Source of the DNA: Actinobacteria bacterium OK074
GTDB taxonomy: Bacteria > Actinomycetota > Actinomycetes > Streptomycetales > Streptomycetaceae
Assembly (NCBI GenBank): GCA_001298575.1
Contig: LJCV01000250.1
Coordinates: 1-64,000, forward strand
Direction of reading: 5' to 3'
DNA length: 64,000 bases
The translations under genes were made by a program, and so were the position numbers. Below are positions 16,209 through 26,500 of this stretch, one piece after another. The notes below the pieces were generated by a model. The model was not told the origin of the DNA. It did no database searches and saw only the letters and a list, made by a program, of their open reading frames with translations. Within the stretch, counting starts at the first letter, position 1; every line of letters begins with the position of its first letter.

Positions 16209-16934
16209 GTGAGCAAGCGCAGCAAGGCTCTCCGCGCTGCGGACGCCAAGATCGACCGGGACAAGCAGTACGCCCCGCTCGAGGCGGTCCGTCTCGCCAA
16301 GGAGACCTCCACCAGCAAGTTCGACGGCACCGTCGAGGTCGCCTTCCGCCTGGGTGTCGACCCGCGCAAGGCGGACCAGATGGTCCGTGGCACCGTGAAC
16401 CTCCCGCACGGCACCGGCAAGACCGCCCGGGTCCTGGTCTTCGCGACCGGTGACCGTGCCGAGGCCGCGACCGCCGCGGGCGCCGACATCGTCGGCTCCG
16501 ACGAACTCATCGACGAGGTGGCGAAGGGCCGGCTGGACTTCGACGCCGTCGTCGCCACCCCGGACCTCATGGGCAAGGTCGGCCGCCTCGGCCGCGTCCT
16601 CGGCCCGCGTGGTCTGATGCCGAACCCGAAGACGGGCACCGTGACCCCGGACGTGGCCAAGGCCGTGACCGAGATCAAGGGCGGCAAGATCGAGTTCCGC
16701 GTCGACAAGCACTCGAACCTGCACTTCATCATCGGCAAGACGTCGTTCGACGACACCAAGCTGGTCGAGAACTACGGCGCGGCCCTGGAGGAGATCCTCC
16801 GTCTCAAGCCGTCCGCCGCCAAGGGCCGGTACATCAAGAAGGCCGCGATCAGCACCACGATCGGCCCCGGTGTCCCCGTCGACCCGAACCGCACCCGCAA
16901 CCTCCTCGCCGAGGAGGACCCGGCGGCCGTCTGA
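16209..16934 (+). CDS. rplA: 50S ribosomal protein L1
   Basis: 241-aa L1-stalk protein (SKRSKALRAADAKIDRDKQY). It has the signature GPRGLMPNPKTGTVT in the middle and the domain order I-II-I of the family. GTG start at 16209 after AGGAGCAG. In other bacteria L1 represses its own operon by binding an rRNA-like mRNA site. The unit ends in a perfect 17-bp hairpin. Confidence 0.98.
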   Translation: MSKRSKALRAADAKIDRDKQYAPLEAVRLAKETSTSKFDGTVEVAFRLGVDPRKADQMVRGTVNLPHGTGKTARVLVFATGDRAEAATAAGADIVGSDELIDEVAKGRLDFDAVVATPDLMGKVGRLGRVLGPRGLMPNPKTGTVTPDVAKAVTEIKGGKIEFRVDKHSNLHFIIGKTSFDDTKLVENYGAALEEILRLKPSAAKGRYIKKAAISTTIGPGVPVDPNRTRNLLAEEDPAAV

Positions 16935-16991
16935 GCCACCGAGTCCGCGGGCCCGGATCGGCCGTCGGTTCCCTGACGGCCCCGTGTTCGT

Positions 16992-17031
16992 ACGACGGGC
17001 CCCGCACCTTTTCCGGTGCGGGGCCCGTCGT
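16992..17031 (+). terminator. terminator of rplK-rplA
   Basis: Perfect 17-bp stem, acgacgggccccgcacc (16992-17008) with its complement (17015-17031), loop ttttcc, 57 bases after the rplA stop. No U-tract. Confidence 0.8.
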
Positions 17032-17122
17032 CGTATGTGCGGGATGTGTGGGCCCAGGCCCCTTCCCGGAGTTAGCGTGAAGATCACGCGGGGCGTACCT
17101 GGGGTGTACGAGGGGGGTAGCG

Positions 17123-17998
17123 ATGAGGGACCGGGGGCAGGCCGGGTGGCGGGCGGCCGTCGTCTGCGGGGCCGTACTGGCCGCGGTGGCGGCGTGCAGC
17201 CTCCAGGACGGCGACGACGGCCCGGACAGGGGTGCTCAGGCGACGCCCACCCGGCGGGCCACCCCCGAGGACACCGCGGCCCTGCGCGCCGTCCAGAAGG
17301 CCACCGAGGCGGCCGGCTCCGCCCGGATCGACTCGGCGACGGTCATGGGCGGCACCCTCTCGCTCACCACCACCGGCACCCTCGGCTGGTCCGGCGACCC
17401 GGTCGGCCTGCTCCGCATCACCTACACCGGCGGCGAACTCGCCACCACCATGCGGGCGTTGAGCAGCACCTCGATGGAGGCCCGGCTGCTCCCGGACGCC
17501 TACTACGCCAAGGTCGGCGCCAAGTTCGCCGCGAGCATCCAGGGCAAGCACTGGATCCGCTACGACTACGACGACCTCTCCGCGCTGCCCGACGGCTCCG
17601 GCGTGTACCTGACCGAGTCGTTCCGCAACACCGCCCCCGTCCAGCCGGTCGAACTGCTGCTCGCGGCGGGGACCGTCCGCCGGGTCGGGCGCGAGCGGGT
17701 GCGGGGCGAGAGCACCACGCACTACACCGGCACCGTGGACCCGGTCGCCCTCACCGGCCCCGACGCGGCCGACCTGAAGAAACAGCTCCAGCAGGCCCAG
17801 CTCGCCTCCGAAACCGTCGACCTGTGGGTGAACAAGCGAAACCTCCTGGTCAAGAAGGTCGAACAGGGCACCCTCGCCTCCGGCCGGATGTCCGCCACCA
17901 CGTACTACGACGACTACGGCGTCAAGGTCTCGGTGACGAAACCCGCCGCCGACGACACGGCGGACTTCCAGCACCTGCTGGACGAGGAGACTTCCTGA
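17123..17998 (+). CDS. secreted lipoprotein, conserved hypothetical
   Basis: 291-aa exported lipoprotein. It has an Arg-containing n-region, hydrophobic core AAVVCGAVLAAV and lipobox VAAC with the lipidated Cys at about residue 25. A polar Gly/Asp/Pro linker follows. The mature domain (about 45-291) has alternating beta-strand-like segments, e.g. ARIDSATVMGGTLSLTTTGT and THYTGTVDPVAL, reminiscent of the LppX/LprG-like lipid-binding fold. Ligand unknown. Located between rplKA and rplJL, as in other Streptomyces. Confidence 0.85.
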   Translation: MRDRGQAGWRAAVVCGAVLAAVAACSLQDGDDGPDRGAQATPTRRATPEDTAALRAVQKATEAAGSARIDSATVMGGTLSLTTTGTLGWSGDPVGLLRITYTGGELATTMRALSSTSMEARLLPDAYYAKVGAKFAASIQGKHWIRYDYDDLSALPDGSGVYLTESFRNTAPVQPVELLLAAGTVRRVGRERVRGESTTHYTGTVDPVALTGPDAADLKKQLQQAQLASETVDLWVNKRNLLVKKVEQGTLASGRMSATTYYDDYGVKVSVTKPAADDTADFQHLLDEETS

Positions 17999-18006
17999 AG
18001 CGCGAT

Positions 18007-18036
18007 TTGCCTTGCCAATCCCGTGTCACGTACTCT
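18007..18036 (+). promoter_or_regulatory. candidate rplJ-rplL promoter
   Basis: TTGCCT (18007-18012), an 18-base spacer and TACTCT (18031-18036) start just after the lipoprotein stop. They give a leader of about 230 nt ahead of rplJ. Confidence 0.55.
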
Positions 18037-18042
18037 CACGGA

Positions 18043-18271
18043 GAAGCCAAAGACCGCTGGTCGTTGCCGTGTTCTCTTCGAGGACGCGGTGGCCGAAGGA
18101 TCCGTAGAAGTACGGGCGACCCGCGCAGGTGAATGTGGAAGTACTCCCGGAGTGCGTGCCTCGCGGCATGTGCGATCGGTCGAGTCCGCCCCGTGCGCCT
18201 GCGCCGGGGCGTTTCGTTTTCTCCAGCCCCTTCTGAGCGGTCCTCATCACCCGGAAGGAGGCCGACGCTCT
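18043..18271 (+). promoter_or_regulatory. L10-type mRNA leader with attenuator hairpin
   Basis: Long structured 5' leader of rplJ-rplL. Near its end cgccccg (18187-18193) pairs with cggggcg (18205-18211), directly followed by TTTCGTTTTCT, a terminator-like attenuator 50 bases before the rplJ ribosome-binding site. L10(L12)4 binding to such leaders is the known autoregulatory mechanism. I infer it from position and structure; the kink-turn element was not verified by covariance. Confidence 0.6.
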
Positions 18272-18802
18272 ATGGCAAGGCCCGACAAGGCTGCCGCGGT
18301 GGCCGAGCTCACGGAGCAGTTCCGTAGCTCGAACGCCGCCGTGCTGACCGAGTACCGGGGTCTCACCGTGGCGCAGCTCAAGACGCTGCGCCGTTCGCTC
18401 GGTGAAGACGCCCAGTACGCCGTGGTGAAGAACACGCTGACCAAGATTGCGGCCAATGAGGCCGGCATCTCGACGCTCGACGACCTGTTCAACGGTCCGA
18501 CGGCGGTCGCCTTCATCACTGGTGACCCGGTGACGTCGGCGAAGGGTCTTCGTGACTTCGCCAAGGACAACCCCAACCTCGTCATCAAGGGCGGTGTCCT
18601 TGACGGCAAGGCGCTGTCCGCCGACGAGATCAAGAAGCTCGCGGACCTTGAGTCCCGCGAGGTTCTGCTCGCCAAGCTGGCGGGTGCCTTCAAGGGCAAG
18701 CAGACGCAGGCTGCACAGCTCTTCCAGGCGCTCCCCGCGAAGTTCGCCCGCACCGTGGAAGCGCTTCGCGTCAAGCAAGAAGAGCAGGGCGGTGCCGAGT
18801 AA
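18272..18802 (+). CDS. rplJ: 50S ribosomal protein L10
   Basis: 176-aa stalk-base protein that anchors L7/L12 dimers and binds 23S rRNA next to L11. Typical start MARPDKAAAVAELTEQFRSS, core LTEYRGLTVAQLKTLRRSL, and C-terminal helix for L12 binding (about 140-176). AAGGAGG precedes the ATG at 18272. First gene of rplJ-rplL, behind the autoregulatory leader. Confidence 0.98.
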   Translation: MARPDKAAAVAELTEQFRSSNAAVLTEYRGLTVAQLKTLRRSLGEDAQYAVVKNTLTKIAANEAGISTLDDLFNGPTAVAFITGDPVTSAKGLRDFAKDNPNLVIKGGVLDGKALSADEIKKLADLESREVLLAKLAGAFKGKQTQAAQLFQALPAKFARTVEALRVKQEEQGGAE

Positions 18803-18927
18803 CTCGGCTCGCACAGTGACCGCGGCCGCCTGAGTTCCCTCACCGCAGTCGTGGTCTACGCGGGCCGACCGTACGCCCGCCGACAAGTACATCCGGCACC
18901 AGCCGATTTAGTGGAAGGATCGCCCTC

Positions 18928-19314
18928 ATGGCGACGAAGCTGTCCCAGGAAGAGCTGCTTGAGCAGTTCGAGGCCCTCACCCTCATCGAGCTCTCCGAGT
19001 TCCTGAAGGCGTTCGAGGAGAAGTTCGACGTCACCGCCGCCGCCGCGGTCGCCGTGGCCGGCCCCGCCGCCCCCGGCGCCCCGGTCGAGGCCGCTGAGGA
19101 GCAGGACGAGTTCGACGTCATCCTCACCGGCGCCGGCGAGAAGAAGATCCAGGTCATCAAGGTCGTGCGTGAGCTGACCTCGCTGGGTCTGAAGGAAGCC
19201 AAGGACCTCGTGGACGGCGCCCCCAAGCCCGTCCTGGAGAAGGCCACCAAGGAAGCCGCGGACAAGGCCGCCGAGGCCCTCAAGGGCGCCGGCGCGTCCG
19301 TCGAGGTCAAGTAA
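18928..19314 (+). CDS. rplL: 50S ribosomal protein L7/L12
   Basis: 128-aa stalk protein that recruits translational GTPases. N-terminal dimerisation domain (LSQEELLEQFEALTLIELSE), Ala/Pro-rich hinge (about 34-58), and C-terminal factor-binding domain with EEQDEFDVILTGAGEKKIQV and GLKEAKDLVDGAP. 125 bases after rplJ, with its own GGAAGGA ribosome-binding site. Followed by an 8-bp hairpin. Confidence 0.98.
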   Translation: MATKLSQEELLEQFEALTLIELSEFLKAFEEKFDVTAAAAVAVAGPAAPGAPVEAAEEQDEFDVILTGAGEKKIQVIKVVRELTSLGLKEAKDLVDGAPKPVLEKATKEAADKAAEALKGAGASVEVK

Positions 19315-19348
19315 GACCTCACGGGACCGCAAGGTTCCAACGGTCCGT

Positions 19349-19370
19349 GGAGCCCCCTTTGCGGGGCTCC
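19349..19370 (+). terminator. hairpin after rplL
   Basis: ggagcccc (19349-19356) / ggggctcc (19363-19370) with a 6-base loop, 34 bases after rplL. It probably attenuates read-through into rpoB, as reported for other bacterial rplL-rpoB gaps. Confidence 0.6.
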
Positions 19371-19795
19371 GGCAGGACTTTCGCGCAGGCTGAGGACAGG
19401 GCCCTGAAAGCCCTGTAACGCCGGTGCGGCGAAGAGCGATCATCCAATCGGGTGGTCGCTCTTCGGCGTTCGGGGGACCGTGCGGCGGCTGCCTTGCACA
19501 GGGTCGTGCGGGGAGTATGGTGATCTTCGTTGTGCCTCCGGACGCCCCAGGTGACAGGCCCCGGGCAGACGGGCACGTGACGATGGCAGGGGCCGGTTCG
19601 GGCAAGGGGGGCCTTGACGAACCGCACGCAGCGCGCAATTCTCAGGACGCGTCGTCACAACGATCCGGATCCGAGGCATGGATCGGCGGCGAAGAGGGCA
19701 GTATCGATGTGCACCAACGAGGGCGTGGCTTGACACAGGCAATGAGGACTCACGGTGGCCCGAAGAGGGTCGCCGGGAACCCGAAAAATCCGGGC

Positions 19796-19824
19796 TGGAC
19801 ATCAGTGCGCCAAGTGGCTACACT
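19796..19824 (+). promoter_or_regulatory. rpoB-rpoC promoter
   Basis: TGGACA (19796-19801), exactly 17 bases, then TACACT (19819-19824): the best consensus match in the rplL-rpoB gap, in the right place for a dedicated rpoBC promoter. Predicted start about 19831. Confidence 0.6.
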
Positions 19825-20009
19825 GACCCTTTGCGCTGCCTGTTAGCTGCCCTCTGCCCGTCACCAGGGGCATGCCCTCGCCTGAGCACCGACGACCGCA
19901 TCGTCTTCGACCTGGCCTTTTTGGCCGGATCGGGACCGTCTGTCTTTGTTGGTCGGACGAGGGGGCCGGTACGCGCGTAGTGAGTCCGAGCCCTCGGAAG
20001 GACCCCCTC

Positions 20010-23000
20010 TTGGCCGCCTCGCGCACTGCCTCGACCGCGAATACGAACAACGGCGCCAGCACCGCCCCGCTGCGCATCTCCTTTGCAAAGATCAAGGAGC
20101 CCCTCGAGGTTCCCAACCTGCTCGCGTTGCAGACCGAGAGCTTCGACTGGCTGCTCGGCAACACCGCCTGGCAGAGTCGGGTCGAGGCGGCTCTGGAGTC
20201 GGGTCAGGACGTCCCCACCAAGTCCGGTCTGGAGGAGATCTTCGAGGAGATCTCCCCGATCGAGGACTTCTCCGGGTCGATGTCGCTGACCTTCCGCGAC
20301 CACCGCTTCGAGCCCCCGAAGAACTCCATCGACGAGTGCAAGGAGCGCGACTTCACGTACGCGGCCCCGCTCTTCGTCACCGCCGAGTTCACCAACAACG
20401 AGACCGGCGAGATCAAGTCCCAGACGGTCTTCATGGGCGACTTCCCGCTCATGACCAACAAGGGCACCTTCGTCATCAACGGCACCGAGCGTGTCGTGGT
20501 GTCGCAGCTGGTCCGGTCGCCGGGCGTCTACTTCGACTCCTCCATCGACAAGACCTCCGACAAGGACATCTTCTCCGCCAAGGTGATCCCCTCCCGGGGC
20601 GCCTGGCTGGAGCTGGAGATCGACAAGCGCGACATGGTCGGTGTCCGCATCGACCGCAAGCGCAAGCAGTCGGTCACCGTGCTGCTCAAGGCGCTCGGCT
20701 GGTCGACCGAGCAGATCCTGGAGGAGTTCGGCGAGTACGAGTCGATGCGCGCCACCCTGGAGAAGGACCACACCCAGGGCCAGGACGACGCGCTGCTCGA
20801 CATCTACCGCAAGCTGCGTCCGGGCGAGCCCCCCACGCGCGAGGCCGCGCAGACGCTTCTGGAGAACCTCTACTTCAACCCGAAGCGCTACGACCTCGCG
20901 AAGGTCGGCCGTTACAAGGTCAACAAGAAGCTCGGCAGCGACGCCCCGCTGGACGCCGGTGTCCTGACCGTCGAGGACGTCATCTCGACGATCAAGTACC
21001 TGGTCAAGCTGCACGCCGGTGAGACCGAGACGGTCGGCGACAACGGCACGCAGATCGTCGTCGAGACCGACGACATCGACCACTTCGGCAACCGTCGTCT
21101 GCGTAACGTCGGCGAGCTCATCCAGAACCAGGTCCGTACGGGTCTGGCTCGTATGGAGCGCGTCGTGCGTGAGCGGATGACGACCCAGGACGTCGAGGCG
21201 ATCACGCCGCAGACCCTGATCAACATCCGGCCGGTCGTCGCCTCCATCAAGGAGTTCTTCGGCACCAGCCAGCTGTCGCAGTTCATGGACCAGAACAACC
21301 CGCTGTCGGGTCTCACCCACAAGCGCCGCCTGTCGGCTCTTGGCCCGGGTGGTCTCTCCCGTGAGCGGGCCGGCTTCGAGGTCCGTGACGTGCACCCCTC
21401 GCACTACGGCCGCATGTGCCCGATCGAGACCCCCGAAGGCCCGAACATCGGCCTGATCGGCTCGCTCGCCTCCTACGGCCGCGTCAACGCGTTCGGTTTC
21501 GTCGAGACGCCCTACCGCCGGGTCACCGACGGCATCGTCACCGACGAGGTCGACTACCTGACGGCCGACGAAGAGGACCGATTCGTCATCGCGCAGGCGA
21601 ACGCCACGCTGACGGACGACCTGCACTTCGAGGAGTCCCGCGTCCTGGTCCGCCGCCGTGGCGGTGAGGTCGACTACGTCCCCGGTGACGACGTCGACTA
21701 CATGGACGTCTCGCCGCGCCAGATGGTGTCGGTCGCGACCGCGATGATCCCGTTCCTGGAGCACGATGACGCCAACCGTGCCCTCATGGGCGCGAACATG
21801 ATGCGTCAGGCCGTGCCCCTCATCAAGAGCGAGTCCCCGCTCGTCGGCACCGGCATGGAGTACCGCTCCGCCGTGGACGCCGGTGACGTGGTCAAGGCCG
21901 AGAAGGACGGTGTGGTCCAGGAGGTCTCCGCGGACTACATCACCACCGCCAACGACGACGGCACGTACATCACGTACCGCCTGGCCAAGTTCTCCCGGTC
22001 CAACCAGGGCACCTCGGTCAACCAGAAGGTCATCGTCAACGAGGGCGACCGGATCATCGAGGGCCAGGTCCTGGCCGACGGTCCCGCCACCCAGAACGGC
22101 GAGATGGCGCTCGGCAAGAACCTGCTCGTCGCGTTCATGCCGTGGGAGGGTCACAACTACGAGGACGCGATCATCCTGTCGCAGCGCCTCGTGCAGGACG
22201 ACGTCCTCTCCTCGATCCACATCGAGGAGCACGAGGTCGACGCCCGTGACACCAAGCTCGGCCCCGAGGAGATCACCCGGGACATCCCGAACGTCTCCGA
22301 GGAGGTCCTCGCCGACCTCGACGAGCGCGGCATCATCCGTATCGGTGCCGAGGTCGTCGCCGGTGACATCCTCGTCGGCAAGGTCACGCCCAAGGGTGAG
22401 ACCGAGCTGACGCCGGAAGAGCGCCTGCTGCGCGCGATCTTCGGTGAGAAGGCGCGCGAGGTGCGCGACACCTCGCTGAAGGTGCCGCACGGCGAGATCG
22501 GCAAGGTCATCGGCGTCCGCGTCTTCGACCGCGAGGAGGGCGACGAACTGCCGCCCGGCGTCAACCAGCTGGTCCGGGTGTACGTTGCGCAGAAGCGCAA
22601 GATCACCGACGGCGACAAGCTGGCCGGCCGCCACGGCAACAAGGGCGTCATCTCGAAGATCCTGCCGATCGAGGACATGCCGTTCCTGGAGGACGGCACC
22701 CCGGTCGACATCATCCTCAACCCCCTCGGTGTCCCGTCCCGAATGAACCCGGGACAGGTCCTGGAGATCCACCTCGGCTGGCTCGCCAGCCGCGGCTGGG
22801 ACGTCTCCGGGCTCGCCGAGGACTGGGCGCAGCGCCTCCAGGCCATCGAGGCCGACCAGGTCGCCCCCGGCACGAACGTCGCCACCCCCGTCTTCGACGG
22901 TGCGCGTGAGGACGAGCTGGCCGGTCTGCTCCAGCACACCATCCCGAACCGCGACGGCTCGCGCATGGTGCTCCCGACCGGTAAGGCCCCGCTGTTCGAC

Positions 23001-23495
23001 GGCCGCTCCGGCGAGCCGTTCCCGGAGCCCGTCTCCGTCGGCTACATGTACATCCTCAAGCTCCACCACCTGGTCGACGACAAGCTGCACGCCCGCTCGA
23101 CCGGTCCGTACTCGATGATCACCCAGCAGCCGCTGGGTGGTAAGGCCCAGTTCGGTGGCCAGCGCTTCGGTGAGATGGAGGTGTGGGCGCTTGAGGCGTA
23201 CGGCGCCGCCTACGCCCTCCAGGAGCTGCTGACCATCAAGTCCGACGACGTCACCGGCCGCGTGAAGGTCTACGAGGCCATCGTCAAGGGCGAGAACATC
23301 CCCGAGCCCGGCATCCCCGAGTCCTTCAAGGTGCTCATCAAGGAGATGCAGTCTCTCTGCCTGAACGTGGAGGTGCTGTCCAGCGACGGTATGTCCATCG
23401 AAATGCGTGACACCGACGAGGACGTCTTCCGCGCGGCGGAGGAGCTCGGCATCGACCTGTCCCGGCGTGAGCCGAGCAGCGTCGAAGAGGTCTGA
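20010..23495 (+). CDS. rpoB: DNA-directed RNA polymerase beta subunit
   Basis: 1161-aa catalytic subunit, starting with TTG at 20010 (AASRTASTANTNNGAS) eight bases after GGAAGGA. This start gives the length known for streptomycetes. The rifampicin pocket GTSQLSQFMDQNNP begins at residue 418. D427, H437 and S442 (E. coli D516, H526, S531) are wild type, so rifampicin sensitivity is expected. Other landmarks: GPNIGLIGSLASYGRVN, GRHGNKGVISKILP and the C-terminal GGQRFGEMEVWALEAYGAAY. An upstream in-frame ATG (19872) would add 46 residues and lacks family support. Confidence 0.98.
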   Translation: MAASRTASTANTNNGASTAPLRISFAKIKEPLEVPNLLALQTESFDWLLGNTAWQSRVEAALESGQDVPTKSGLEEIFEEISPIEDFSGSMSLTFRDHRFEPPKNSIDECKERDFTYAAPLFVTAEFTNNETGEIKSQTVFMGDFPLMTNKGTFVINGTERVVVSQLVRSPGVYFDSSIDKTSDKDIFSAKVIPSRGAWLELEIDKRDMVGVRIDRKRKQSVTVLLKALGWSTEQILEEFGEYESMRATLEKDHTQGQDDALLDIYRKLRPGEPPTREAAQTLLENLYFNPKRYDLAKVGRYKVNKKLGSDAPLDAGVLTVEDVISTIKYLVKLHAGETETVGDNGTQIVVETDDIDHFGNRRLRNVGELIQNQVRTGLARMERVVRERMTTQDVEAITPQTLINIRPVVASIKEFFGTSQLSQFMDQNNPLSGLTHKRRLSALGPGGLSRERAGFEVRDVHPSHYGRMCPIETPEGPNIGLIGSLASYGRVNAFGFVETPYRRVTDGIVTDEVDYLTADEEDRFVIAQANATLTDDLHFEESRVLVRRRGGEVDYVPGDDVDYMDVSPRQMVSVATAMIPFLEHDDANRALMGANMMRQAVPLIKSESPLVGTGMEYRSAVDAGDVVKAEKDGVVQEVSADYITTANDDGTYITYRLAKFSRSNQGTSVNQKVIVNEGDRIIEGQVLADGPATQNGEMALGKNLLVAFMPWEGHNYEDAIILSQRLVQDDVLSSIHIEEHEVDARDTKLGPEEITRDIPNVSEEVLADLDERGIIRIGAEVVAGDILVGKVTPKGETELTPEERLLRAIFGEKAREVRDTSLKVPHGEIGKVIGVRVFDREEGDELPPGVNQLVRVYVAQKRKITDGDKLAGRHGNKGVISKILPIEDMPFLEDGTPVDIILNPLGVPSRMNPGQVLEIHLGWLASRGWDVSGLAEDWAQRLQAIEADQVAPGTNVATPVFDGAREDELAGLLQHTIPNRDGSRMVLPTGKAPLFDGRSGEPFPEPVSVGYMYILKLHHLVDDKLHARSTGPYSMITQQPLGGKAQFGGQRFGEMEVWALEAYGAAYALQELLTIKSDDVTGRVKVYEAIVKGENIPEPGIPESFKVLIKEMQSLCLNVEVLSSDGMSIEMRDTDEDVFRAAEELGIDLSRREPSSVEEV

Positions 23496-23592
23496 CGGGA
23501 CTTCGGCAGACCTTGAGCGATCAAGGTCTGCCGGCCCCGGGACCCCCGTATCAGACCCCAAGACTTACAACCCTGAGAGGGATTGACGCATA

Positions 23593-26500
23593 GTGCTCGA
23601 CGTCAACTTCTTCGACGAGCTCCGGATCGGCCTGGCCACCGCTGACGACATCCGTCAGTGGAGCCACGGCGAGGTCAAGAAGCCCGAGACGATCAACTAC
23701 CGCACCCTCAAGCCGGAAAAGGACGGGCTCTTCTGCGAGAAGATCTTCGGTCCCACCCGGGACTGGGAGTGCTACTGCGGCAAGTACAAGCGCGTCCGCT
23801 TCAAGGGCATCATCTGTGAGCGCTGTGGCGTCGAGGTCACGCGCGCCAAGGTGCGCCGTGAGCGGATGGGCCACATCGAGCTTGCCGCGCCCGTCACGCA
23901 CATCTGGTACTTCAAGGGCGTTCCGTCGCGCTTGGGCTACCTGCTCGACCTCGCTCCGAAGGACCTGGAGAAGGTCATCTACTTCGCGGCGTACATGATC
24001 ACGTACGTCGACGAGGAGCGCCGCACCCGCGACCTGCCCTCCCTGGAGGCGCACGTCTCCGTCGAGCGGCAGCAGGTCGAGAACCGCCGCGACGCCGACC
24101 TGGAAGGCCGGGCCAAGAAGCTCGAGACCGACCTGGCCGAGCTGGAGGCCGAGGGCGCCAAGGCCGACGTCCGCCGCAAGGTGCGCGAAGGCGCCGAGCG
24201 GGAGATGAAGCAGCTGCGCGACCGTGCGCAGCGCGAGATCGACCGCCTGGACGAGGTGTGGACCCGGTTCAAGAACCTCAAGGTCCAGGACCTCGAGGGT
24301 GACGAGCTGCTCTACCGCGAGCTGCGGGACCGCTTCGGCACCTACTTCGACGGTTCGATGGGCGCCGCCGCGCTGCAGAAGCGCCTGGAGTCCTTCGACC
24401 TGGATGAAGAGGCCGAGCGGCTTCGCGAGATCATCCGCACCGGCAAGGGCCAGAAGAAGACCCGTGCGCTCAAGCGCCTCAAGGTCGTCTCCGCGTTCCT
24501 CCAGACCAGCAACAGCCCCAAGGGCATGGTGCTCGACTGCGTGCCGGTCATCCCGCCGGACCTCCGTCCGATGGTGCAGCTGGACGGTGGCCGCTTCGCG
24601 ACCTCCGACCTGAACGACCTGTACCGCCGTGTGATCAACCGCAACAACCGCCTGAAGCGGCTTCTCGACCTCGGTGCGCCCGAGATCATCGTCAACAACG
24701 AGAAGCGCATGCTCCAGGAGGCTGTCGACGCCCTCTTCGACAACGGCCGTCGTGGTCGTCCGGTCACCGGTCCCGGTAACCGCCCCCTGAAGTCCCTGAG
24801 CGACATGCTCAAGGGCAAGCAGGGTCGTTTCCGCCAGAACCTGCTCGGCAAGCGCGTGGACTACTCCGCGCGTTCCGTGATCGTCGTCGGTCCGCAGCTC
24901 AAGCTGCACCAGTGCGGTCTGCCGAAGGCCATGGCGCTGGAGCTCTTCAAGCCGTTCGTGATGAAGCGGCTCGTGGACCTCAACCACGCGCAGAACATCA
25001 AGTCCGCCAAGCGCATGGTCGAGCGCGGCCGGACCGTGGTGTACGACGTCCTCGAAGAGGTCATCGCCGAGCACCCGGTCCTGCTGAACCGCGCGCCCAC
25101 GCTGCACCGCCTCGGCATCCAGGCTTTCGAGCCGCAGCTGGTCGAGGGCAAGGCCATCCAGATCCACCCGCTCGTCTGCACCGCGTTCAACGCGGACTTC
25201 GACGGCGACCAGATGGCCGTCCACCTGCCGCTGTCCGCGGAGGCGCAGGCCGAGGCCCGCATCCTGATGCTGTCCTCGAACAACATCCTGAAGCCGGCCG
25301 ACGGTCGTCCCGTCACCATGCCGACCCAGGACATGGTGCTGGGCCTGTTCTTCCTCACCACCGACGGCGAACTCCGCGACGTCAAGGGCGAGGGCCGCGC
25401 GTTCGGCTCCACCGCCGAGGCGACGATGGCGTTCGACGCCGGGGAGCTGGCGCTCCAGTCGGCCGTCGACATCCGCTTCCCGGTGGGCACCATCCCGCCG
25501 CGCGGCTGGACGCCGCCGGAGCGCGAGGAGGGCGAGCCGGAGTGGCAGCAGGGTGACACCTTCCGCCTGAAGACGACCCTGGGCCGCGCGCTCTTCAACG
25601 AGCTGCTGCCCGAGGACTACCCGTTCGTCGACTACTCGGTGGGCAAGAAGCAGCTCGGCGAGATCGTCAACGACCTGGCCGAGCGCTACCCCAAGGTCAT
25701 CGTGGCGGCGACGCTCGACAACCTGAAGGCGGCCGGCTTCTACTGGGGCACCCGCTCCGGCGTCACCGTGGCCATCTCCGACATCGTCGTCCCCGACGCG
25801 AAGAAGGAGATCGTCGCCGGGTACGAGGCCAAGGACGAGAAGGTCCAGAAGCAGTACGAGCGCGGTCTGATCACCAAGGAAGAGCGCACCCAGGAGCTCA
25901 TCCAGATCTGGACCCAGGCGACCAACGAGGTCGCCGAGGCGATGAACGAGAACTTCCCCAAGACGAACCCCATCTTCATGATGGTTGACTCGGGCGCCCG
26001 AGGAAACATGATGCAGATGCGTCAGATCGCCGGTATGCGCGGTCTGGTGTCGAACGCCAAGAACGAGACGATTCCGCGTCCCATCAAGGCGTCCTTCCGC
26101 GAGGGTCTGTCGGTTCTCGAGTACTTCATCTCCACCCACGGTGCCCGTAAGGGTCTCGCGGACACCGCCCTGCGTACCGCCGACTCGGGTTACCTGACCC
26201 GTCGTCTGGTGGACGTCTCGCAGGACGTCATCATCCGCGAGGAGGACTGCGGCACCGAGCGCGGTCTCAAGCTGGCCATCGCCGAGCGCGGCGAGGACGG
26301 CGTGCTGCGCAAGGCCGACAACGTCGAGACCAGCGTGTACGCCCGTGCGCTGGCCGAGGACATCACCGTCGACGGCAAGGTGCTGGCCCCGGCCAACACC
26401 GACCTCGGCGACGTCCTCATCGACGAGCTGGTCCGCTACGGCATCGAGGAGGTCAAGACCCGCTCGGTCCTGACCTGCGAGTCCGCCGTCGGCACCTGCG

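Larger units (their letters stand above)
19315..20009. other. rplL-rpoB intergenic region
   Basis: A 695-base gap with no convincing ORF. It holds a hairpin just after rplL (19349-19370), a TTGACA-like element at 19730-19735 without a clear -10, and a good promoter at 19796-19824. A leader of roughly 180 nt then precedes the TTG start of rpoB. The spacing implies rpoBC is largely uncoupled from rplJL transcription. Confidence 0.6.
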
